Positions 25,289 to 35,949 are shown, numbered from the stretch's first letter. The stretch is DNA of 64,000 nt from Rhinopithecus roxellana (GCF_007565055.1 NC_044567.1:50988260-51052259); one strand, 5' to 3'. Numbers and translations are program-made. The notes: generated by a model not told the origin, from the letters alone.

Positions 25289-25294
25289 ACTCAC
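25289..25294 (-). promoter_or_regulatory. ASIC2: Splice donor of ASIC2a exon 1
   Basis: On the minus strand the exon ends in ACA and the intron opens with GTGAGT, a near-consensus 5' splice site. It falls exactly where the recognised ASIC2a protein similarity ends. Read-through would add about 44 unrelated residues before a stop at 25160. Confidence 0.93.
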
Positions 25295-25849
25295 TGTGGT
25301 GAAGTCTTGGTGGCCGCACTCCTGCCCTTTGAACTTGCAGTAGAGCATCATATCCTTCAGGTCATGGCCCACACGGTGCAGGAACTCCAGCATGCTGAAC
25401 TGCTTGGGTTTGTAGTGCTTGAAGTTGGCCTTCTGCCGCAGGGCTTCCAGCACAGAGGGGTCAGCCAGATGGGGGTCCGGGATCTGCAAGTTGACATCCA
25501 GCAGGGCCAGCAGCTCGCCTGCATGGTACAGGTCATTGGTGGTGAGCCTGGAGAACCGGAAGCCATTGAGGTTGCAGAGGGTCACAGCTGGGAAGACCAG
25601 GCTTTGAGCCACCACTTCATCTACCTTGGTGACGTGCTGGTAGGAGAAGTAGTAGGACACCCTCTCAGAGCTCTCCACCAGCAGCAGGCCCAGAGAGCCC
25701 ACGAAGGCCACTGCCCAAAGCACACGCCGGATGGTCAGCGGCCCATACACGAAGATGTGGCGGATGCCATGGAGGGTGGAGGTGTTGGCGAAGATCTGGA
25801 TGCTAGAAGGTTGCAGGCTGCCCTCGCTGGGGCTCTCCTTGAGGTCCAT
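25295..25849 (-). CDS. ASIC2: ASIC2a first coding exon (acid-sensing ion channel 2, N-terminal 185 residues)
   Basis: This exon encodes the N-terminus of a proton-gated, amiloride-sensitive sodium channel subunit of the DEG/ENaC family, which forms trimers in the neuronal plasma membrane. Visible in the translation: a cytosolic N-terminus with the conserved His-Gly gating motif (H27-G28), a first membrane segment at about residues 39-63, and the start of the extracellular domain with the family motif FPAVTLCN (86-93, Cys92). His72 and His162, known from ASIC2a work on acid gating and zinc potentiation, fall exactly at those numbers. The ATG at 25849 is preceded in frame by a TGA at 25897-25895, only 15 codons upstream, which fixes the start. 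The open frame continues to 25160, but similarity stops at residue 185, where a GTGAGT donor begins. Exon length is a whole number of codons, so the intron is phase 0. The rest of the roughly 510-residue protein, including the second membrane segment, is encoded outside the window. Confidence 0.97.
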
Positions 25850-26003
25850 CGGGACCCTGTGCAGTTCTGCAACTGGCTTCAGGTTGATCGAATTTCAGAG
25901 AAGAGTTCCCAGTCCTCGGGCTCTGCTTAAACCTTGACGTTCAGGGGAGAGAACGCAAGGCAAGCATCGGGCCAGACGCTGTGAGTTTATCCTGAGAGCC
26001 CAG
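25850..26003 (-). other. ASIC2: Predicted 5' untranslated region of ASIC2a exon 1
   Basis: This is the sequence between the ASIC2a ATG and the start site expected about 30 bases downstream of the TATA-like box at 26027-26034. It contains the in-frame stop at 25895-25897 and one upstream ATG (25967). The 5' boundary is inferred from the TATA position, not from a transcript. If transcription begins in the CpG island instead, the UTR would be several hundred bases longer. Confidence 0.55.
25941..25967 (-). other. Upstream ORF in the ASIC2a leader (8 codons plus stop)
   Basis: An ATG at 25967 opens an eight-codon frame ending in TGA at 25941, entirely within the predicted leader and in a different frame from the channel. 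The context around this ATG is weak (C at -3, C at +4), and the main ATG also has C at -3 but G at +4. Any regulatory effect on translation is inference. Confidence 0.6.
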
Positions 26004-26026
26004 CCGCACGCTGACAGGGGTGAGTG

Positions 26027-26034
26027 TTTATATA
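26027..26034 (-). promoter_or_regulatory. TATA-like box upstream of ASIC2a exon 1
   Basis: The minus strand reads TATATAAA here, about 180 bases upstream of the ATG. A second AT-rich stretch (AAATAAAA-like on the minus strand, near 26090) and an inverted CCAAT box near 26147 lie further upstream. Spacing fits a start site close to 26000. The motif is seen directly; promoter function is inferred. Confidence 0.5.
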
Positions 26035-26229
26035 AAACCCATTCAAACTCTAGCTCCTGATTTTTTCCAGGCGATAAGGAGGGCTGGTTTTATTTAGGGA
26101 GACACCAAGGTGATGTGGAAGAGATGTGGGTGGGAAGGGAGAGCTTAGCCAATGGAAATAAAGTCCTCCCCCCTACACACGCCACTAGAGACAAGATTAA
26201 AAGCGAGAGCGAGGGAGAAAATGCTTAAA

Positions 26230-26640
26230 ACAAGTCGCTGAGCAGCTCGGAGCCTGTTAACCAGCGCATAATGCCCCATGTTAACCATCCTGGGGGATGT
26301 CAGGGCGGCCACGCTGATGCACTGCGGTCGGGCGCAGCGGCACAGCCTTCAGAGCTCCGCCGCTCGGTTCTTTTTCCCATGATGTTTTGGACTCCGGATG
26401 CCGTTTCTCGCCGCCGGCCTCCATCCCTCCTCTCCTCCTCCTCCTCCTCCTCCAGGCCCCCTTTTGTAGGCAGAATTCCAAATGCCAGCGGCCGCTGCTA
26501 GCACCGGGGAGAGGAGGCAGCGCGCGGCACGGAGAGACGAGGACCGGTATCCGGAGACTGGGGACGGAAGAGAGGGGCGCAGACCGGGACCCATTCTCCC
26601 CCCGCCTCCCGGGAGAAAAGGGACAACCCCCAGGTCACAG
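26230..26640. promoter_or_regulatory. CpG island upstream of ASIC2a exon 1
   Basis: I count about 32 CpG dinucleotides in 26241-26640, close to the number expected from base composition, whereas flanking DNA is strongly CpG-depleted. The island lies some 200-600 bases upstream of the TATA-like element; the coding exon itself has few CpGs. It includes a short CTC-repeat run at about 26432-26455. It probably marks the ASIC2a promoter and could also support divergent transcription. Confidence 0.7.
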
Positions 26641-26659
26641 AGCCTGCCTGCTTCTCCCG

Positions 26660-27196
26660 CCCCAGCTTCCTGTCCCTGCTAGGCTGCCTTGGGGGGAGGG
26701 GCAGGGCGGGGGAGAAGGTCTGGTGGGGGCTGGGGACTTTCTCCAAGTTTTCTTTTTCGCCCTTTTTGAAGGGAGCTAGTGGGGGCTTCTTCGAGGGTTG
26801 ACATGACACCCCGCCCCCTGGGTGGCAGGAAGACAATGCTAAACTCCCAGGAGCCAGGTGTGAGGTTGGAGGCGGCATTCCTTTGCATCAATGTCGGGGA
26901 TCCCAGGTGAGACCCAGCCTGGGATCTCCAGAGCGGAGAATGCTAAAAATGCAGAAGGAAGGGGGCGATCCAAACCCACAGTGCCTCTGATGCAGACAGC
27001 GAGGGGGCATTCTAGGGGAGCAGCCAGGAGCCCCTCCTGAGACAGAAAAGCCAGGTTGCCCCTGAAGCCTCAGAGGAAGAGCAACAAGTAGTCCCCTCCC
27101 CCGCCCCCACAGAGTTGTCGGGAGAGTCTGTATTTGAAAGAGAAAGACAACTGGGACTCCAGGTAGGACTGGCTGCATACCATTCCATTAGGGCAG
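26660..27196. other. No recognised element
   Basis: GC-rich flank of the CpG island with G-runs near 26693-26712. No exon seen. Confidence 0.4.
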
Positions 27197-27242
27197 TGCG
27201 TGTGTGTGTGTGTGTGTGCGTGTGTGTGTGTGTGTGTGTGTA
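27197..27242. repeat. (TG)n microsatellite
   Basis: About 23 TG units interrupted by two CG dinucleotides. Such alternating tracts can adopt Z-DNA, which is a general property and not shown here. Confidence 0.95.
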
Positions 27243-27859
27243 TTCTGATCCTGATTTGTCAGATGGAAGCACAGCTGGAACTATAGGTGGGAGCAAAGAA
27301 TTAGTCTCCGCCGCCTACCTCTTTTTTCCTGAAACTCCACCGACAGTCAGCTCCTGCTAGCAGATGTGTGTGGCTTGCCCTTTTGTCCCGTGCCAGAGCT
27401 CAAATGGCTAGAACCTACTGAATCAACCGTGCTAAATCCCCATCAGGAGGAAGAGAATAGAAAGTCTAAGTGGCCATCCCAAGCCACACTGCCAAGCTGA
27501 GGCAGAGCTACATGGAGTCACCTTGATGAGCCAAGTTCTCATCTTCAGGGCTTTCCAGGCTTAAATCATACTCCTTGGACGATGGCGGAGAAGAAGGCAG
27601 CTGAGGGCACGTCCCTCTAGGTTTAACTCTACTCTGAAATATGTTTTCATCCCATCTGGACCCCTGCTAAACTAGGTCCACTGACAATAACGTCCAGGTG
27701 CACTCTGAGGCATTAATCAGTGGTTTATTGATCCTGGGAGCTCAGAGAACAGAAGCGTCACAAGCAAGCACAAATGGCCAAGGCTGATAAACTTCACATA
27801 TTTGTTAACCAAGAGGTCCTGGACTTCTAGGATAGGACACAGGTTTTTAAAGCAGGAGG
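27243..27859. other. No recognised element
   Basis: No family recognised; no gene-like frame. Confidence 0.35.
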
Positions 27860-28095
27860 ATCAAAATTAACAAAGGTCTACCATGTGTCAGGACCTGTGT
27901 GAGGGTGTCATATCATCTTACTTATCCCTCTTAACTATCTTGACAGGTACATGTTCTTGTTATTATCCCTATTGTACAGGTGAGGAAGCTGGGGCCCACA
28001 AAATTTAAGTGCTGTGTCCAGGTTACAGTTAGTGGTGTCAGAGGTGGGACTTGAACTCAGGCATATTTGTCTCCAAAATGCAAGTTGTTAAAGCA
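27860..28095 (+). repeat. MIR SINE (MIRb-like)
   Basis: 'ctaccatgtgtcaggacctgtgtg', 'ttattatccctattgtacaggtgaggaagctgggg', 'gtgggacttgaactcaggc'. Confidence 0.8.
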
Positions 28096-28159
28096 GATCC
28101 GGAACACTTCTTCCCAAATTTAGGAAGGGAGCAATCCTTTCTATGCCTTATCCCTGAGT

Positions 28160-28183
28160 ACACACACACACACACACACACAC
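28160..28183. repeat. (AC)12 microsatellite
   Basis: Twelve uninterrupted AC units. Confidence 0.95.
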
Positions 28184-28254
28184 GTACGTCAGTTCCTCAC
28201 TTGTATAAAACAGCTCTATGCCTTTTGTTCTACCACACTGCACCTCTGTTGTCC

Positions 28255-28273
28255 TTTTTTTTTTTTTTTTTTT
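28255..28273. repeat. T19 homopolymer
   Basis: Uninterrupted run of 19 T, with no Alu or L1 attached that I can see. Confidence 0.9.
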
Positions 28274-28834
28274 CCAGCTCCAGGCCCTCTCCTACAGGAA
28301 GACTTCCTGGATTAATCTGCTAATCTTCAGCTCATCCACCGGTTTAATAGGTATGTTGGCCTCTAACTCTGTACCAGGCACTGTATGGTTTTGGGGAAAC
28401 AAAATTAAATACATGTCATTCCTTTGATAACTCAAGGATCAGCGGGGGAGGAGGCAGAGAGACAGGAATGCACACAAGTCCCTGCTCCACGGCGTGGACA
28501 GCAAGAGAAGCAACATGGCTCATGGGCTCCTGGTATTAGCGCTACCCAGCTGGAAATCCTGTTGCTCCATATTCCTTCATGTTCCTTCCACCTCCAGCCC
28601 TCTCCCAGGCTGTGTTCCACCCTCCTCCCCACCAGCCTAGATCTGTTTTCTCCACGAAGCCTCTTCTTTTCACAGGATCATATTTTCTCTCAGTTCATGT
28701 CCCAGACATGTTTTCTCGTGTGTGCAGAGATGGGTCTTGGGGTTGTTCTAATTGCTCCTTTCCCATTTAGACTCTGACTGCTTACCTCTACCCTTCCACA
28801 TTTGTTTGTTTTGAGGATTACAAACATAACATGG
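28274..28834. other. Mostly unassigned, possible L2 at 28560-28700
   Basis: Pyrimidine-rich 'ccagccctctcccaggctgtg ... cacgaagcctcttc' weakly recalls L2. Confidence 0.3.
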
Positions 28835-28995
28835 TGCCTTGACCTTGGGGGAAGTGACTAAACTTCTCTGAACTTGTTTCCCCACCTCCAAAATAATGGA
28901 GCTTAGAATGCCTGCCTCATAGAACTTTTGTGCAAATGAAATGAGGTCTGGATTATAAAGTGTCTGGTACAATTTAGACACTTAACAATTGACAC
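28835..28995 (+). repeat. MIR SINE
   Basis: 'ccttgaccttgggggaagtgactaaacttctctgaacttg' and 'gaatgcctgcctcatagaac' match MIR closely. Confidence 0.85.
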
Positions 28996-29299
28996 TTTCT
29001 CCCGATGACTATGAAGAGAACATTCTTTTTTGATGTTGGTGCTCTCTTACAGGTGATTGGAGAACGATTGATATCTCTAGTAGACATCATTTGCCCAGAG
29101 CAGTGTTTACCTGTTAGTGTCACCATCCCTTCCCAGAGACCAGGGTCAAACACACTCCTCATGCTGTTCTGCTTCCTGTGCATGGCCTTAAGGTCTTCTC
29201 AAAGTCTTCTGAAGCAGCTCTTGACTAAAGCTTTCCAAGAGGGTAAGTAAATTTAGGGTGGCAGGAACTAGAAGAGAATAGCCCTAATGGTGGATTTCA

Positions 29300-29505
29300 C
29301 AGCCAGGCACTTGGCTCTGTGCTTAACATTTGGCGGACGTTATCAGTAACTCTGAGAGGAGGGTACTGCCAAGCCCATTTTACAGATGAGAAAGCTGAGT
29401 ACAGAGAAAACAGCTAACTTGCCCAAGGTCCCTCAGCTGAGGGAGAGGGCTCAGCTGAGGCAGAGGGCTTAAATGTCAAATCCAGGTACGTCTGAGTCTG
29501 AAGGG
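29300..29505 (+). repeat. MIR SINE (MIRb-like)
   Basis: 'cccattttacagatgagaaagctgagt' and 'aacttgcccaaggtccctcagctg' fit MIR; 'gggagagggctcagctgagg' is a small internal repeat. Confidence 0.85.
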
Positions 29506-30046
29506 TGTGGTCCACAAACTCAATAGAAATGCTTCAACAAGACCTCAATGGCACAAACCATCATGGCAATGGTCTCGAACAGGAACTGAATTATAGAATA
29601 TTCTTTAAGAAATACTGCTATAATATTTTCTAGCATATGTAGCAATTCAATTTGATGGCTAATAAAATGTTTCTACATATCTCTTCTTAAAAACCCTCTT
29701 TAATTGACAATACTCATTTGCAATTAGCAGTATGGTTTACATAAAGGCATCAGATATTCTATGATTCTTAAAAATGCTCTTGTGTTATTCAGTTGGTTAA
29801 ATATTCCCCTCTTCAATCAGGTCTACAATACCTATTTGCTTGGCACTAGTGGTAACAGAGATTGGTTTTAGAGTGGGTCAATTTGGCCCAGATTTTTAAG
29901 CATTGACCTAATTGTGTATAATTACGGTCTTTTTGGTGAAGTGTATGACAAAACATTAAGGAACTTTTCAGACAAACTCATTTGCAAATCAGGCAATTTA
30001 ACCCCCTACTAGACCACATGCCCATATTTCTGCTGTGGCAAATTTA
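29506..30046. other. No recognised element
   Basis: AT-rich unique-looking sequence with several TAAT cores. Candidate for a conservation check. Confidence 0.35.
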
Positions 30047-30186
30047 TTCGTTTATGAATAAATAAATGAAGTCAGGAATTAATTTACTTTCTATGACCCT
30101 GAGATTTCTACTCTGAGATGCAAGGAGAGGGACCCTCTTCTAACCCTGGGGAACCTAAGGCCAGTCCTGAGCCTGGTTTCTGGGGA
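30047..30186 (+). repeat. Local duplicate, copy A (pairs with 31458-31600)
   Basis: Shares 'ctctgagatg', 'gggacc.tcttctaa.cctggggaacc' and 'cctgagcctggtt' in the same order with 31458-31600. The upstream edge looks like an L2 3' end (ATAAATAAATGAA). Confidence 0.65.
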
Positions 30187-31159
30187 GGGTCAAAAGCTCA
30201 GGGTACAGCCTCCTTCCTCTGCAAAGAATAACAGGCAGGAGAGTTAAGGAAACTGAGATCTACAATCAGCTCAGCTCGAATGCTAATTTGCTACGTAACA
30301 TGTGCTAGGTACATGCCACTGCCACCACCCCCTAACTGGGGGGGGGGGGGAACATTCTGTTCTAGTAAACAGATGACATTATAATTTGAAACTCCGTGAC
30401 CTCGAAATACAACTTTTCCCTCTGGTTTGTCATCCCCATAAAGAAGGGTTAAAGATGAACTATTGTAAAACCAAAGCATCTCTTTGCTGTTGGTTGGTTT
30501 ATAAATAAACAACTCATACAACACCTATTCCCATTTAGTTACCTGGTGAACACTTAGCAAGTAATTTGTCATGACAGGTATACCAGGGAAGGGTGTGAAG
30601 CAAAGCCAGACATTTAATGGGTAGTTCACCCAGATTTTGTCTATAGCTGGTTTTCTTTTTTCTTTCCAGGCAAAACCTACAGTACCAGTCCACACTGAGT
30701 GGACCTCTGGGGCTCCCAGCTGCCGATTGACCTGAACCCCAGAGTGAACTCGTGTTGCTTTGTGGCTTCAGGAAACCTTGTAACATCTCTGTGCTGTTTT
30801 TTCATTTGTGCTAAATCATTCTTGAGGCCTCCTCCTCCTGCTGCAATTTGACAAGCCTTGACCAAATCATAAACTCCCAGTTAATGGGATAAAAATGAGC
30901 TTGAATCTGGGATTCTGGTCATTAACCCCATGTCACCATCTGCTCCAGCAGTTTGATGGCAGGACTAGGTGAATTCTAATCACTCAACACTTGTTAAACT
31001 GCAGATTCCTGCTTCCCCACCCCTGCTGACTTAGCATCTCTGGGGTGGGGCCTGCAAAGGCTCTCTTCCTTGATGGGGTTATTGAGGGCAGCTCTAGTAA
31101 CCCACCCAGGACCAGACCTGATGAGGAGTTTCTCCTATGCATCAGGTATGCCGGGTCTG
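30187..31159. other. No recognised element; G12 run at 30340-30351
   Basis: A run of about twelve G lies near 30340. No other named feature. Confidence 0.4.
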
Positions 31160-31500
31160 TTTGTGGAGTTTCATACTTGGATTTTCCTCTGCCTGGAGAG
31201 TTCCTTGCAGCTGGCTTCTTCTGTGTCATGGCCCCAGAGAGGTCTTGGCTGGTCTCCCTATCTCCACCCTCCACCATGCTCACTATTCCATTACAAGTTT
31301 CCTTTTCTACCCAGTACTAATCATTTTCTGCAGTTCATCTCATCTCCTTGTGAACTATCTGTTGGTCCTACCAGAAAGTAAGTCTCCACCTGGGGGCAGA
31401 GACCCTGCCCTGCTTGTTAGAAGCTATATCCCCAGGATTGAAGCATATGAGAGATGCTCAGAAATATAAGAATTAATGAACAAATGAAATCATGAATGAA
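31160..31500 (+). repeat. L2 LINE 3' end
   Basis: 'cctgggggcagagaccctgccctgcttgtta', 'atccccaggattgaagcatatgagagatgctcag' and the terminal GAATGAATTCATTCA are L2 3' features. Confidence 0.65.
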
Positions 31501-31600
31501 TTCATTCAGCCCTGATGCTGAGGTTCCCTCTCTGAGATGAAAGAATGGGGGACCTTCTTCTAATCCTGGGGAACCGGGGGCCTGCCCTGAGCCTGGTTCC
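31501..31600 (+). repeat. Local duplicate, copy B (pairs with 30096-30186)
   Basis: See copy A. Offset between matching blocks is about 1.44 kb, direct orientation. Confidence 0.65.
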
Positions 31601-31877
31601 TGAGGCAGGTGAGAGGCACCTCCTATCTCTCAACCCCGTCGATTGTTACCCCCAGCACCCAGGGAAGACCTCACTGGAGCCAGAGTCAGTGCAGGGGGCA
31701 AGAGGAGTCTGTGCACCCAGAGAATCTTGGCTGAGGTTGCCTGATTTAAAAAATCCTGACTTCAGGAGCTATTGACCAAGTACTCCTTAGCTTCATTGTC
31801 TATAAAACCATAGGTGCAGGTGAAAGTTGACATTAGGTATGAACTGAATACTGTTTAGCTACCCTATTCAAAAAATC

Positions 31878-32186
31878 GTTTTTGTTTGTTTGTTGAGACA
31901 GGGTCTCACTCTGTCACTCAGGCTGGAGTGCAGTGACATGATCATAGTTCACTGTGGCCTTGAATTCCTGGACTCAAGCTCTCCTCCTGCCTCAGCCTCC
32001 TGAGTAGCTGAGACTACAAGGTGCCATTACATCCAGCTAATTTTTTAATTTTTTTTTTTTTTTTTTTTGTAGAAATGAGGAATCTTCCCATGTTGCTCAG
32101 GTTTGTCTCGAACTCCTGACCTCAAGGGATCCTCCTGCCTCAGCCTCCCAAAGCAGCGGCCACAGGCACAGGCACTGCACCTGGCC
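31878..32186 (-). mobile_element. Full-length AluJ
   Basis: Antisense Alu from the poly(T)/GTTT tail to '...gcactgcacctggcc'. The middle A-rich linker is expanded (about 17 T at 32048-32068). Confidence 0.93.
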
Positions 32187-33599
32187 TAAAGAAATATTCT
32201 ATCTTCACTTGTAACTTGGAATGAACTGCTTACCTTGACAATTCCCATACCAGCTTCCCTCCACTTTTCAATCTAACGGGATAATGATGTCATACAGAAA
32301 TAACTTACAGTAGGTATTTAGTAAATGCTGGTGTGCAATATGGAATAAAATTCACAAGAGGAATTCCAACCTGTTCCTTATCCTCAAATAATTTTTTAAT
32401 AGCCAAAAATTAGTCTGAAATTTGAGTCCTTGCCCTTTAGTATAAAATCAGTAGCTTCTAATTTTCCCTTATTTTGTTTGCTTTAAAGAGGCACACCTAC
32501 CTATAGTCCCTTAGTCATGCAAAGGCTGACACCTCCCCACTGGTCTAAAGTGGGGCTTCTGGACCATGCCTGATCGCAGCCATCTGATCCTAAAGAACCT
32601 TTAACCAGGTACCTCTGTTTAAAGAAACAAAAGTCCTCTTCTAAATAAAAAAAGCAGGCCTGGCTCGAATCTCTCCGATGGGTAAAGGAAAGTACCCAGG
32701 AGCAGGAGACTTGGATTTCTGATTTTATTTCATGTTGTTTCCCTTCCTCAAAGGTGTGAAACTGCACCCCACACCACTCCTTTCCTATTCATCCTCTACT
32801 GGAAGTGTTTTTCTCTAAATCATTTTTATTTTCTATTTTTATCTGTATGTGTTCTTGTCTTTTATCCTACTTCTGCCCCTCTTTTCCCTGGGAAGGAAAA
32901 ATAGAAGAAAGAAGCCATCTCTGTTTGCTTTCTCTCTGTCACTCAATCTCTGGAGTTAACTGCTTCACAAATAAAGAGAAATGCACAGAGAGTCCCTGAA
33001 GCCCACCATCAACAGACAGACTTTCAACAAAACTGTATCAGCATCACCTGATACAGGTGGAGAGGAACAATGCTAGAGAAGTTCGTTCTTGCCTGGTTCC
33101 TGGGTGGAACTTCCTCTCCCCCTTGTGTTCTACGCGTGTGGTTACAGCTGCTTCTGATCTTTGGTGACCAGCGGTTGGCAGTGGTGGTATTTTAGCATAC
33201 CTTGATCATCGTGATTATTACACAGCCTCCTTTATTCAACAATCCCACCTACCTTCTTCTAGCCATGCCCCCACCTCCTCCTATCTCTACCCATCTCTCC
33301 GCTTTCTACAAAAATACTTGTGTGTACAGATCACAGCGCACTTCATTTGTGTGCCCGTTCACATTTGATGACTTCCATATTCCCCACATGAGTAGTTGTG
33401 TATTCATTTTAATTCACTTTATTTATTTCCTATCTCTTTCATAAAATAAAATGAAATAAAAGTAATGAAATGAGAATAAGAAAGAGAAAACTAGAACTGA
33501 GGGGGAAAAGGAGAAATGCAACTATGTTTGTAATCACGTTCATCTTTCTCCATGCATCATTATGCGTACTATTATGAATTCATTACACGTATTTTAACA
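32187..33599. other. No recognised element
   Basis: About 1.4 kb with, at most, an L2/MIR end near 32308-32345. Pyrimidine-rich frames near 32805-33444 have no domain. Confidence 0.35.
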
Positions 33600-33730
33600 T
33601 GTAGGCACTACATGGGGATGTGGTGTCTACTTACCACCTCTATAGTGGTAGGCACTGCAAAGGAACATACAAAAGGTAAAAGGCATAGTCTCTACTCTCA
33701 TGGGACTTTTCACTCCATGGATGAGGCACT
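33600..33730 (-). repeat. L2 fragment
   Basis: 'ggtaggcactgcaaaggaacatac ... ctctactctcatgggactttt' reads as reverse-complement L2. Confidence 0.5.
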
Positions 33731-33769
33731 CATAATGTCTTCTATCTGTGTCGCACTTGATGTGGAACT

Positions 33770-33930
33770 CTTTAGTAGTCATGATCCTATTCGATTTCCA
33801 TAAGCAGAAGAGGGGTCACTGTTTCCATGTTATGACAGAGGAAACTGAGGTTCAGAGAGTGGAGAGACCCTGATGAGATAATAAATGGAACTGGGACTCA
33901 AATCCTGGTTTCCTGACTCAACATTTCACG
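33770..33930 (+). repeat. MIR SINE
   Basis: 'gacagaggaaactgaggttcagagagtgg' and 'actgggactcaaatcctgg'. Confidence 0.8.
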
Positions 33931-34308
33931 TTCTTTCTACTCTGTCATTATTCATTAGTCAAGTTTCTCCACAGACAACTCACTGAGCCACAACATATGA
34001 AGCAGCATGGTCATGCCACTTCATGATCAGAAGACATGGCCCCAGGGTAGAGAAAGCAAGAGAGCTGGAGAGAGCAGAGAAAGCATCAAGGAAGGGCTTG
34101 GCTGTGCAGCTCTAGCCGGGAGGTCCTTCATTTCAGTCCCGGAGTGTCCCTGTGTGTCTCATCTAAAAAGCAAAAAAAGAGGAGAGCTAGAGCTTATGGT
34201 TGAAGGCGTGAGAATGAGGTGTCTTTTCCCTCTATCTCTGTAATACACAAGTATAAATACTATATATACATATGTATATGTGTTCCTTTTTTCTGTGTCT
34301 GATTATGC

Positions 34309-34430
34309 ATGCAATTTAGCAAGGATTTATTGCCTAATTTTGGTCTGGGCACTTTGCTAACGCAATGGGGGAGGATACCAAGAAGTAAGGGACACAACCT
34401 CATTGTCCCCAGAGACTCCTGGGGGTGGGC
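34309..34430 (-). repeat. L2 fragment
   Basis: 'ttagcaaggatttattgcc ... ctgggcactttgctaacgcaatgggggagg' resembles reverse-complement L2. Confidence 0.45.
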
Positions 34431-34491
34431 AAGGCAAGGTGTCTGTGCATACTGCTGGGGGAGCTCTGGATTAGGGGACATCAGGAGATGT

Positions 34492-35228
34492 GACATTGAA
34501 ATGTCCTACACAGTTCTCTGTACAGATTGGATTTCCATGGAAGACAGAAAATCAACATGTATTGGGAGTCAACATCTCATTCAGTCCTGTGAGTTTATTC
34601 TGCCTGTTTTTCAGACAAGGAGACTAAGGTTTCAAGAGGGTAAGTAAATTGCCCACAGTGTCACTGCTGGTGTGGGAATGAGCTTCGGGGTCATTGAGTC
34701 GTGCTGCTGCCCAGGTACCTTGTAAGGCCGTGAAGTGTTATGGGTAAGGGTTTGGGTGCTGCCGTCCAGGTGGTTGTGGATGTAAAGCCTGGGCCCACCC
34801 ACACCAGCAGTGTTGTTTGAAGCATGCTATTGAACTTGCCTAAACTTCAGTTTGCTCATCGGTAACATGGGAACAGTAACAGTGCCCACCCCGTAAGACT
34901 GATGGGAGGATGTGATGAGCTAAAGTGTGTAAAGTACCAATAAGTATCTAATAAAGTCCAGTAACTGTGTCACTATTAATACCACTGTTATAATCACTAC
35001 TTTTGTCTAAAGGAGACCCAGGTGACATGAAGGTTTTATGCCCTGTGGACTTGAGATCTTGAATTAGGGTTTGATTGTGAAACTACCAGACAAGTAGTGG
35101 GATTTAAATATTCATAGACCAGGGTCCATCTAGGTCTCGTGGGACAAGGAAGGGACCCTTACAGTTGATTACCCTGAGATGGGAGAGGAAACTCTTCTAG
35201 AGGCATTTACACCTTACTAAGCATTTCT
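34492..35228 (+). repeat. Intronic direct duplication, copy A
   Basis: Aligns along its whole length with 37141-37908, including non-repeat DNA on both sides of a shared MIR (about 34738-34985). Copy A keeps about 20 bases ('gtaagtaaattgcccacagt') missing in copy B. Confidence 0.92.
34738..34985 (+). repeat. MIR SINE inside duplication copy A
   Basis: 'gaacttgcctaaacttcagtttgctcatcgg' and the 'gatgggaggatgtgatgagctaaag' tail. Confidence 0.75.
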
Positions 35229-35719
35229 GGTATATCAAACTCTCTGCTAGCTTGTGAGGATGTAATGTTCATTAAGACATGTTCCCATAGGCTCTGGTCC
35301 AGCTTCTACCAGTTTTTAGCTGGACCACTGGTTTCTCCTAAGACAAACACAGGAGCCAGATGACTTCTGTAGTGCCTTGTAGACCTAGTCCAGTCCTTGG
35401 TGGTTCTGTGAACATTCACCCAGGCTCTGTCCCATAGAAGTACCAGCAGTCTTTCCAGGGGAGAGACTAAGGGACTCTTGCTCCTTCATCTTCTGTGATG
35501 GTTTGGAGCCTGAACAGTCTCCAGCCTGGGCCAAGTGATCTTGGAGGATGCACTTCTCTATCCCAGTCCCTCATCAGTGCCTCCTATAAGAGCCCCACCT
35601 GCTTTTCTGAGCAATTGACTCCTACATCCATATATCTCTACCACTCCTCAAACCAAACTGCCAACCATCTCTAAAGCAGCTATTGATTTCACTGACCATA
35701 ATGGAGTGTGTTCTGTGTG
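35229..35719. other. No recognised element
   Basis: Unique-looking DNA between the two duplication copies. Confidence 0.35.
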
Positions 35720-35870
35720 TAGTCACAGCACTAAACATCAGAAGGGATTCAAAGAGGAATCAAGCTAATGTCTTTCATCCAAGGAGCTGGCAGATGGATG
35801 AGCCAAACTGGCATGCATGAAGTCAGCACAAGGGAATAGGCTGTGATGAAGCTGGGTGTGCAGGAGACTG
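35720..35870 (-). repeat. Possible L2 fragment
   Basis: 'gcactaaacatcagaagggattcaaag ... catccaaggagctgg' recalls reverse-complement L2. Confidence 0.35.
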
Positions 35871-35949
35871 AGAGGAATTAGCATTCAGTTTCCAATCCTA
35901 GTGCTGTAGCTGGCATTAAGGCATTCTATTACTCTCTCCAGACACAGTC

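Larger units (their letters stand above)
1..25294 (-). other. ASIC2: Start of ASIC2a intron 1 (5' part)
   Basis: Everything left of the donor at 25294 is intron for the minus-strand ASIC2a transcript, whose next exon is beyond position 1. Established knowledge of the locus puts it inside the long ASIC2b intron as well. I see no second ASIC2 exon here. Repeats within are listed separately. Confidence 0.85.

Noticed and set aside
25160..25294. Continuation of the ASIC2a frame past residue 185
   Set aside because: A strong GTGAGT donor sits at the end of known homology, and the extra 44 residues do not resemble ASIC2.
25307..25930. 207-codon open frame on the plus strand opposite exon 1a
   Set aside because: Exact antisense of the ASIC2a coding exon; it stays open because of the composition of the exon, with no domain of its own.
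26387..26878. 130- and 126-codon frames in the CpG island
   Set aside because: GC-rich low-complexity translations on both strands; stop codons are rare by composition.
24897..28183. CA/TG repeats considered as a clustered regulatory array
   Set aside because: Three ordinary dinucleotide microsatellites spread over 3 kb; no shared unit or spacing.
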